Assembly (NCBI GenBank): GCA_910579415.1
Contig: CAJTUY010000014.1
Span: 27,759 to 40,069 of the forward strand
Length of the DNA stretch: 12,311 bases
DNA from: an uncultured Clostridia bacterium
GTDB lineage: Bacteria; Bacillota; Clostridia; UBA1381
Direction: 5' to 3'
In this document: positions 7,867-12,311 of the stretch, piece by piece
How the letters are laid out: each line of letters begins with the position of its first letter
Numbering within the stretch: the first letter of the stretch is position 1
Program-made: the position numbers and the translations under genes
The notes under the pieces: model-generated
What the model was told of the DNA's origin: nothing
Database searches by the model: none
The model's input: the letters and a program-made list of their open reading frames with translations, nothing else

Positions 7867-9093
7867 ATGAAGCACGGAAATGTAATTGTAGGTCAGTCAG
7901 GCGGTCCCACCGCTGTAATTAACTCAAGTCTTGCAGGAGTATTTAAAACAGCCCGTGACAGAGGAGCTAACAGAGTTTTTGGTATGCTCAACGGTATTCA
8001 GGGCTTTCTTGAAGGCAGATATGTAGATTTATCCGAGCATATTCAGACGGATTTACACATTGAACTCCTGAAAAGAACTCCTTCCTCTTATCTCGGTTCA
8101 TGCAGATTTAAACTTCCTGAAATTGAAAATGATGAGGAAATCTATGTTAAAATATTCAAAATGCTTGATAACCTTGAAATCGAACACTTCTTCTATATCG
8201 GCGGCAACGATTCAATGGATACAATTAAAAAGCTTTCACAATACGGCGAAATGACTAACAGCCGCATACGCTTTATGGGCGTTCCGAAAACAATCGACAA
8301 TGACCTTGCGGAAACCGACCATACTCCCGGCTACGGCAGCGCGGCAAAATTTATAGGAACTGTCATGAAGGAAATTATCAAAGACGCTAATGTATACGGT
8401 AATCAGAATATACATGTCGTAGAAATAATGGGACGTAATGCGGGCTGGCTTACCGCCTCCGCTGCTTTGAGCAGAGGCGAGGACTGCATAGGTCCCGATT
8501 TAATATATTTGCCTGAAAAAATCTTTGATATTGATAATTTCCTTGCAATGATTGAAGAATTGAAAAAAACAAAAAAATCAATTGTAATTGCCGTTTCTGA
8601 GGGAATCAAACTAAAAGACGGCAGATATGTCTGCGAGCTTATTTCCAGTCAGGCACAGTTCAGGGACTCTTTCGGTCATGTGGCATTGGGCGGCACAGCA
8701 CAGTTTTTGTCAAATACAATTACACAGAATTTCGGCTGTAAATCACGCGCTATTGATTTAAATATTTTACAGCGGTGCGGTTCTCATATGGTGTCGCGCG
8801 TAGATATTACCGAAGCCTTCGTTGCAGGCGGTCATGCTGTTGAAGCATCGTTCAGAGGTGAAACAGGCAAAATGATTATCTTTAACCGTGTAACAAACAA
8901 TCCGTACCAATGTACCACCGAGCCTTTTGATATTAACAAAATAGCTAATATCGAAAAAAAGGTTCCTTTGGAGTGGATAACAGACAACGGCACATATGTA
9001 TCGCCTGAATTCCTCTCCTACGCACGTCCGCTTATACAGGCAGAGCTGTCGCCGATTATGGTAGATGGTCTTCCGAGCCATTTATACAATTAA
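7867..9093 (+). CDS. pfp: Pyrophosphate-type 6-phosphofructokinase (PPi:fructose-6-phosphate 1-phosphotransferase)
   Basis: This 408-residue cytoplasmic enzyme of the PFK family interconverts fructose 6-phosphate and fructose 1,6-bisphosphate. Visible motifs are the phosphate loop VGQSGGPTAVINSS (about 8-21), GGNDS (112-116), PKTIDND (140-146, with catalytic D144), PGYGSA, and MGR (188-190). ATP enzymes carry GGDGS and PGTIDND. Here the second Gly is Asp (D115) and the Gly is Lys (K141), the pair known to specify pyrophosphate as phosphoryl donor, so the reaction should be reversible. I chose ATG 7867 because GAAAGG (7851-7856) is 10 nt upstream. The earlier ATG 7858 overlaps the regulator stop and lies only 1 nt from that site. 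Its place behind a two-component system and before lrgAB is unusual for a glycolytic gene and suggests inducible, not housekeeping, use. Confidence 0.9.
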   Translation: MKHGNVIVGQSGGPTAVINSSLAGVFKTARDRGANRVFGMLNGIQGFLEGRYVDLSEHIQTDLHIELLKRTPSSYLGSCRFKLPEIENDEEIYVKIFKMLDNLEIEHFFYIGGNDSMDTIKKLSQYGEMTNSRIRFMGVPKTIDNDLAETDHTPGYGSAAKFIGTVMKEIIKDANVYGNQNIHVVEIMGRNAGWLTASAALSRGEDCIGPDLIYLPEKIFDIDNFLAMIEELKKTKKSIVIAVSEGIKLKDGRYVCELISSQAQFRDSFGHVALGGTAQFLSNTITQNFGCKSRAIDLNILQRCGSHMVSRVDITEAFVAGGHAVEASFRGETGKMIIFNRVTNNPYQCTTEPFDINKIANIEKKVPLEWITDNGTYVSPEFLSYARPLIQAELSPIMVDGLPSHLYN

Positions 9094-9123
9094 CACAAAA
9101 ATTTCAAATGACGGAGTGATAAA

Positions 9124-9492
9124 ATGAAATACATATACCCGTTCTTTATAATCCTGCTTGTTACCTTTATCGGTGAAATAATGCATTATTTTATACCTAT
9201 ACCCGTTCCTGCAAGCATATACGGACTTGTAATAATGCTGATACTGTTATGCACGGGTATTGTAAAACTGCATAATGTTGATAAAACATCGGATTTCCTC
9301 ATCAGCATAATGCCGCTTATGTTTATACCCGGAGGAGTAAAACTGATTACAGTATGGTCGGATATAAAACCCATACTTCTGCCGCTTTCTGTAATAACCG
9401 TTGTATCAACAATAGCAGTAATGGCTGTAACAGGCAAAACAACCGAGTTAATTATGAAAGCAGATAAAAGGTTAAAGGAGAAAAACAAATGA
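9124..9492 (+). CDS. lrgA: LrgA/CidA-family membrane protein
   Basis: This small membrane protein of 122 residues has four predicted TM helices (about 5-24, 29-46, 57-75 and 84-104) and a Lys-rich cytoplasmic tail. The family signatures IPIPVPASIYGL (24-35) and MPLMFIPGGV (63-72) are clear. LrgA/CidA proteins were first described as holin-like modulators of murein hydrolases. In Bacillus subtilis and Streptococcus mutans the LrgA-LrgB pair acts as a pyruvate facilitator. The gene lies 30 nt after pfp with a GGAGTG site, and its stop overlaps the lrgB start by 4 nt (ATGA at 9489-9492), so the two should be translationally coupled. In bacilli this pair is controlled by the LytST two-component system. 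Here a YesMN-type pair precedes it. Confidence 0.9.
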   Translation: MKYIYPFFIILLVTFIGEIMHYFIPIPVPASIYGLVIMLILLCTGIVKLHNVDKTSDFLISIMPLMFIPGGVKLITVWSDIKPILLPLSVITVVSTIAVMAVTGKTTELIMKADKRLKEKNK

Positions 9493-10175
9493 ATAATATT
9501 ATGCTTGAAAGCTTGTTTTTCGGAGCTGCAATCAGTATAGCAGGCTATATTGCAGGTATATTTTTACATAAAAAATTGTCTGTTCTGAATCCGCTTCTGA
9601 CAGCAATTGTACTTGTCATCCTCTTCCTCAAAATATTTAAAATAGATTTTGAAACTTACAACATGGGAGCAGAATACATAAGCTATCTGCTTACACCTGC
9701 CACCGTATGTCTGGCAATACCTCTTTACCGGCAGATTTCTGTTTTAAAAGCGCATGCTAAGGAAGTATTTATAGGAATATTGGCAGGCGTTATAGCCAGT
9801 ATGGGAAGCATACTGCTGATGTCATATCTGTTTGGTCTGACACATGAGCAATATGTAACGCTCCTTCCCAAATCAATCACTACTGCAATCGGTATCGGTG
9901 TAAGCGATGAATTGGGCGGTATACAGGCAATAACAATTGCGGCTATAATTATAACCGGTATACTTGGAAATATAACGGCAGAATGGATACTTAAACTTTT
10001 CAGAATAAAAAACCCTGTCGCAAAAGGGCTTGCCATAGGAACTGCTTCACATGCCATCGGTACAACAAAAGCTCTGGAAATGGGCGAAATAGAAGGTGCA
10101 ATGAGCAGTCTTTCAATTGCAGTGGCAGGACTTATAACTGTTGCCGCCGCATCATTTTTCGCCTCATTATTTTAA
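9489..10175 (+). CDS. lrgB: LrgB/CidB-family membrane protein
   Basis: This 228-residue polytopic membrane protein carries LrgB signatures: LPKSITTAIGIGVSDELGGI (126-145) and GTASHAIGTTKALEMGEIEG (184-203). Several hydrophobic helices run through the chain (for example about 36-50, 93-115, 146-166 and 207-228). It is expected to form the partner of LrgA in a small-acid (pyruvate-type) facilitator or in a holin-like system. AAAGGAG (9475-9481) is 7 nt before the ATG, inside lrgA. It is the last gene of the operon and is followed 12 nt later by a strong hairpin terminator. Length and motifs are normal for the family, and nothing appears broken. Confidence 0.92.
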   Translation: MNNIMLESLFFGAAISIAGYIAGIFLHKKLSVLNPLLTAIVLVILFLKIFKIDFETYNMGAEYISYLLTPATVCLAIPLYRQISVLKAHAKEVFIGILAGVIASMGSILLMSYLFGLTHEQYVTLLPKSITTAIGIGVSDELGGIQAITIAAIIITGILGNITAEWILKLFRIKNPVAKGLAIGTASHAIGTTKALEMGEIEGAMSSLSIAVAGLITVAAASFFASLF

Positions 10176-10186
10176 TACATACAAAG

Positions 10187-10213
10187 AAAGCAAGATATTA
10201 TATCTTGCTTTTT
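10187..10213. terminator. Bidirectional rho-independent terminator between convergent operons
   Basis: A perfect 11-bp stem, AAAGCAAGATA (10187-10197) with TATCTTGCTTT (10201-10211), closes a 3-nt loop. On the plus strand it ends in five Ts (10209-10213), right after lrgB. On the minus strand the same stem follows the end of the anti-sigma gene at 10229, with a shorter T-rich tail, so it can stop both converging transcripts. Confidence 0.85.
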
Positions 10214-10228
10214 ATATATGTTCTTATT

Positions 10229-10957
10229 TTACTGACTCTGATGATGTCCGCCTTTATGCTGTCTGCCATAACCGTGATGTTTCTGCTGTGCATATTCATT
10301 TCCTGCATATTCCTTAATCATATCATATATCTGCTTCATAGTCATATTCCTACAATCCTCTTCAGTTATCTCTTGATTATACTGCGAAAGTTCAGTATAA
10401 GCTCTGTATTTACCCGTTGACAATCCATGTTCATGCGCCCTCGAAGCCATTTCGCTGTCCGCGCTGTGACAATATCCTCTATGCTGCCCGTAACTGTTAC
10501 ATCCCTGTATTCCTTCTATTATTTCCTCTTGCTTATCTGAAACCACCGTAAAGTCAATGACATTATTTTCATTAAGATATTCACTTAATTGCCCGTTTCC
10601 AAGCAGAGTATCAATTGCATCCGTATATTGCTGACCCTTAAGGTTCAGTCCTCTTAAAATTTCATTTCCGTCATCATTATATGCCGATACGTCTATTACG
10701 TTGTCAAAACGGTTCAATGCCAATTCAATAGACGGATTTATATCTATGCTTATATATGACACAGCAGTATTCATCATATTGTAGCCACCTGCACCGAAAA
10801 TAATCATCATCATAACCGCGCATATTGCAGCATATCGGTATACATATTTAAAAGACTTCTTTTCCGCACAACTCTTTTCGCGCAAAAAGGACGCTGTACT
10901 TTGCTTAAGGCTATCCTCAGCATTGATGACATCAAATGCTTCTTTTATTTTATTCAA
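10229..10957 (-). CDS. RsgI-like membrane anti-sigma factor with Cys pair and His-rich tail
   Basis: This 242-residue single-pass membrane protein has a cytoplasmic anti-sigma segment (about 1-40, starting NKIKEAFD), a TM helix at about 43-63, and an ectodomain beginning with the RsgI middle-domain signature ISIDINPSIELALNRFDNVI (69-88). In studied RsgI proteins this domain self-cleaves between Asn and Pro of the NP motif (N74-P75 here). A Cys pair (C153 and C163), the GLSTGKYRAYTEL motif (about 178-190) and an EEDCRNMTMKQI segment follow, as in many clostridial members. The C-terminal 20 residues are His-rich (H227, H228, H234, H238, H239), and there is no carbohydrate-binding module. It should sequester the ECF sigma factor encoded upstream. 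TTG 10957 is preferred because GGAGG (10970-10966) lies 8 nt away. GTG 10966, which adds three residues, is the alternative. The start overlaps the sigma gene by 8 nt. Confidence 0.85.
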   Translation of the reverse strand: MNKIKEAFDVINAEDSLKQSTASFLREKSCAEKKSFKYVYRYAAICAVMMMIIFGAGGYNMMNTAVSYISIDINPSIELALNRFDNVIDVSAYNDDGNEILRGLNLKGQQYTDAIDTLLGNGQLSEYLNENNVIDFTVVSDKQEEIIEGIQGCNSYGQHRGYCHSADSEMASRAHEHGLSTGKYRAYTELSQYNQEITEEDCRNMTMKQIYDMIKEYAGNEYAQQKHHGYGRQHKGGHHQSQ

Positions 10958-11432
10958 AATCCTCACCTCCGAGCTTCTCCTTCAAAAGTGTCCTCGCTCT
11001 AGAAAGAAGTGTATAAACCGTATTCTCCTTTTTCCCAATCATTTTTGATATTTCAGATGCTGTATAACCCTCGTAATAATGTAAATAAACAGCGTCCTTA
11101 TATTTCTTTGGCAGAGAAAGTACAGCCTCAAGCACTTCCGATTTATCAGTATCCATTACAGATTCCATATTATATGTATCCTCAAGCGATATAACATTTT
11201 TACGGTAAAAACTTTTTAAAAAATCATTGCAGGCATTTATTGTAACACGTATAATCCATGCCTTTTCATGTTCTTCATCATTAAAGCTGCCGTTATGTAA
11301 AAGATATTTTAAAAACACTGATTGAAATAAGTCTTCTGTATCATGATAGTTTTTTAAATGCAAAAGACAGATACGCCGAACAGTATCGGCATATCTCTCC
11401 AATGCGCAGTTTATTTCATACTCACTTTTCAT
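10950..11432 (-). CDS. ECF-type RNA polymerase sigma factor
   Basis: This 160-residue sigma-70 family protein has region 2 at about 8-80 (YADTVRRICLLHL, the HDTEDLFQSVFLKYL core-binding segment at 30-44, and KAWIIRVTINACNDFLK), then a short acidic linker, then region 4 at about 100-153 (LPKKYKDAVYLHYYEGYTASEISKMIG, with helix-turn-helix to RARTLLKEKL). It lacks regions 1 and 3, as expected for ECF sigmas. I chose ATG 11432 because GAGGAAAAG lies immediately before it and the upstream peptide stop is at 11443. The longer ATG 11465 would overlap the peptide gene and has only a weak AGGT. It is co-transcribed with the downstream anti-sigma gene, which overlaps it. It probably directs transcription of this operon and a small surface or envelope regulon. 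Confidence 0.9.
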   Translation of the reverse strand: MKSEYEINCALERYADTVRRICLLHLKNYHDTEDLFQSVFLKYLLHNGSFNDEEHEKAWIIRVTINACNDFLKSFYRKNVISLEDTYNMESVMDTDKSEVLEAVLSLPKKYKDAVYLHYYEGYTASEISKMIGKKENTVYTLLSRARTLLKEKLGGEDFE

Positions 11433-11442
11433 CTTTTCCTCA

Positions 11443-11682
11443 TCATCTGTATTGACAATATTCATTATTACCTACACAATATCTTCTATGGTGTCCGGTC
11501 CTTCTCATTCTGTGCTGAGTACCGTAGCAGTTATACTGCCGGCAATTACCAATACACTCCTCTATACAAAATTCATTTTTCTGGCAGCTTTCATTCGGAC
11601 AATATATACACTCTGCCGATACAACTGCCGCGCCTGTAATTACTGCTGATGCTGTTAAAACAGCGATTACTAATTTTTTCAT
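11443..11682 (-). CDS. Small secreted Cys/His-rich protein, unknown function
   Basis: This gene encodes 79 residues. A textbook signal peptide (MKK, then a hydrophobic core, likely cut after Val-Ser-Ala23) leaves a mature chain of 56 residues with nine Cys (full-length positions 25, 28, 33, 39, 43, 47, 52, 69, 76), three His and many Arg. The pattern starts C-x2-C-x4-C-x5-C-x3-C-x3-C-x4-C. AGGAGG (11695-11690) is 7 nt before the ATG. A longer frame to 11763 exists but has no ribosome site. It ends 10 nt before the ECF sigma start, so it is probably the first gene of the sigma/anti-sigma operon. I do not recognise the family. The Cys density suggests a disulfide-rich or metal-binding mini-protein. 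The odd Cys count leaves at least one free thiol or a dimer link. Antimicrobial, metal-trapping and signal-ligand roles all remain open. Confidence 0.75.
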   Translation of the reverse strand: MKKLVIAVLTASAVITGAAVVSAECIYCPNESCQKNEFCIEECIGNCRQYNCYGTQHRMRRTGHHRRYCVGNNEYCQYR

Positions 11683-11735
11683 TTTAATTCCTCCTGATAT
11701 TGATTTATAGTAATTATTTATCCATTCATATATAA

Positions 11736-11762
11736 CACGATTCAGAGAAGAATAACCTTTCA
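11736..11762 (-). promoter_or_regulatory. Candidate ECF-type promoter of the peptide-sigma-anti-sigma operon
   Basis: On the minus strand, TGAAAG (11762-11757) and CGTG (11739-11736) are separated by 17 bp, resembling the TGAAAC/CGTC pattern recognised by many ECF sigmas. The start would fall near 11730, about 48 nt before the peptide ATG. No good sigma-A promoter is visible in the same 100 bp. This is a pattern match only. Confidence 0.3.
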
Positions 11763-11782
11763 AAAAAAATTATTTTCTGAAA

Positions 11783-11921
11783 CAAAAAATCGGAACGAAA
11801 TAATGCTCGTTCCGATTTTGGCAGGGTGTTACGATTTTACTATCGCCGTAAAACCATCATCACCTCACCGTTTTCATTTTTTCAATTTTCAAAAGAAAAA
11901 ATTTTATAAATCTTTTTTCTA
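11783..11921 (-). ncRNA. Putative short leader RNA or small RNA upstream of the peptide operon
   Basis: A near-consensus promoter (11956-11928) and a strong terminator (11819-11784) bound a transcript of about 140 nt with no sizeable gene. Inside are a small stem (TTTTAC 11835-11840 with GTAAAA 11848-11853, in plus-strand terms) and a tiny frame with a GGTGAGG site, ATG 11860 to TAG 11840, coding MMVLRR. The heptamer AAAATCG (minus strand) occurs both in the terminator's 5' arm and about 45 nt earlier at 11838-11832, where it could pair with the 3' arm instead. The RNA could be an independent small RNA or an attenuator for the Cys-rich peptide gene that starts about 100 nt downstream. It matches no RNA family I know. 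Confidence 0.45.
11784..11819 (-). terminator. Rho-independent terminator (minus-strand orientation)
   Basis: A perfect 13-bp stem joins AAAATCGGAACGA and TCGTTCCGATTTT (arms 11786-11798 and 11807-11819) around an 8-nt loop. On the minus strand it runs into TTTTTT, whereas on the plus strand only four Ts are followed by GG. It should stop transcripts coming from the promoter at 11956-11928, or any read-through from the partial gene at the right edge. Confidence 0.8.
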
Positions 11922-11927
11922 CTTAAT

Positions 11928-11956
11928 ATTCTAACACATTCATAAAGATTTGTCAA
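11928..11956 (-). promoter_or_regulatory. Strong sigma-A promoter of the short leader or small RNA
   Basis: On the minus strand, a consensus TTGACA (11956-11951) and TAGAAT (11933-11928) are separated by exactly 17 bp, with TG-containing sequence just before the -10. The predicted start is near 11921. It is the best promoter match in the window, yet no gene of normal size follows before the terminator. Confidence 0.75.
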
Positions 11957-12060
11957 TACTATTGATAAATTTATTCACCAAAAATCAGAAATTATGACCA
12001 TTCAAGCCCCAATCGGCAATTGGACGATAGGTTATACTAGTAATAGTCAGCGGTCTTTGC
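11957..12060. other. Intergenic stretch without a recognised gene
   Basis: This lies between the partial right-edge gene and the 11956-11928 promoter, within a gene-free gap of 378 nt (11683-12060). The rest of that gap is described in the promoter, leader RNA, terminator and ECF-promoter entries. I see only a short palindrome here, CCAAT (12009-12013) with ATTGG (12019-12023), with no T-run, and no tRNA or repeat. Confidence 0.5.
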
Positions 12061-12311
12061 TTATGGAATAAGTCCATTAGCCCTCATATATGCCGTGATT
12101 GCAGTTGATATAACCGACGATGATACTTTCTCAATAAAAGGTGTTAATTTTTTTAAAGCAGCAATCACCTTGTTTTCGTTTTTCTCCTTAATTCCAGCCT
12201 GCGCATTTAAAATTTCTTTTTCTTCATCATTATTTGCCTCTGACTTTAATTTTTCTAAAGCGTCATACAAATTTTTATATTCCGTAGAACCGTAAATATT
12301 AATCTGCGTAC
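12061..12311 (-). CDS. C-terminal end of an unrecognised protein (partial, N-terminus off the right edge)
   Basis: The minus-strand frame is open from the right edge to TAA at 12063-12061, giving 83 codons. It reads through the TTG at 12270, which I do not take as the start, because codons before it (TQINIYGSTEYKN) remain in frame and no ribosome site is seen. The visible part is a polar Q-I-N-I-Y-G stretch, then a charged helix rich in Lys/Glu (YDALEKLKSEANNDEEKEIL), then a more hydrophobic, Ser/Ala-rich helix (about IEKVSSSVISTAITAYMRANG) ending in LIP. Short helical tails of this shape close some bacterial effector-associated or AbiTii-like proteins, but the resemblance is only in pattern. 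It is followed by no clear terminator until 11819-11784. Confidence 0.5.
   Translation of the reverse strand, partial: TQINIYGSTEYKNLYDALEKLKSEANNDEEKEILNAQAGIKEKNENKVIAALKKLTPFIEKVSSSVISTAITAYMRANGLIP

Noticed and set aside
11433..11465. ATG 11465 as start of the sigma factor
   Set aside because: It overlaps the peptide gene and has a poor ribosome site. ATG 11432 directly follows GAGGAAAAG.
12009..12023. CCAAT/ATTGG palindrome as terminator of the right-edge gene
   Set aside because: The stem is only 5 bp with no T-run. The first convincing terminator is at 11819-11784.
12061..12270. A complete 69-residue protein starting at TTG 12270
   Set aside because: The frame stays open upstream to the window edge and no ribosome site precedes the TTG, so this is the end of a longer gene.
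1..12311. CRISPR arrays, tRNA or rRNA genes, insertion sequences
   Set aside because: No regularly spaced repeats, no cloverleaf or rRNA motifs, and no transposase or terminal repeat pair were seen on either strand.

Overview
The window looks like chromosomal DNA from an AT-rich, Gram-positive anaerobe of the Clostridia (Bacillota), probably a gut commensal. The evidence is: strong AGGAGG-type ribosome binding sites; sigma-A promoters; a very large exported protein with S-layer-homology-like repeats; a YesM/YesN two-component pair; a pyrophosphate-type phosphofructokinase; and an ECF sigma factor paired with an RsgI-like anti-sigma protein. The exact genus cannot be fixed from sequence alone. 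A Monoglobus or Oscillospiraceae-like background is a guess based on the SLH-protein style.

Layout. (1) Positions 1-2500, minus strand: the 5' 833 codons of a large exported SLH-like protein that runs off the left edge, with its own promoter at 2540-2569. (2) 2616-3515, minus: an RraA-family, aldolase-like protein. (3) 3554-3607: a compact, symmetric divergent promoter region whose -10 element is a perfect palindrome. It drives rraA-like leftward and a six-gene operon rightward. (4) 3669-10175, plus: cupin-AraC regulator, YesM-type sensor kinase, YesN-type response regulator, PPi-type phosphofructokinase, LrgA and LrgB. These genes are tightly packed, two junctions overlap by 4 nt, and the operon ends in a strong hairpin at 10187-10213. 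(5) 11682-10229, minus: a second operon converging on the same terminator, with a secreted Cys/His-rich mini-protein, an ECF sigma factor and an RsgI-like membrane anti-sigma factor. (6) 11783-11956, minus: a near-consensus promoter followed about 140 nt later by a 13-bp hairpin terminator. This is either a free-standing small RNA or an attenuated leader of operon (5). (7) 12061-12311, minus: the C-terminal end of an unrecognised protein that enters from the right edge.

How the genes may work together. The right-hand operon puts a membrane sensor and two AraC-type regulators in one transcription unit with a reversible PPi-linked glycolytic enzyme and LrgAB. LrgAB homologues act as pyruvate facilitators in Bacillus and Streptococcus. 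The divergent RraA-like protein belongs to a family whose aldolase members release pyruvate. A common theme of sensing and balancing central carbon or pyruvate flux is a reasonable inference, but unproven. The second operon looks like an envelope-signalling unit in which an exported Cys/His-rich peptide could be a ligand, target or metal/redox partner of the anti-sigma ectodomain.
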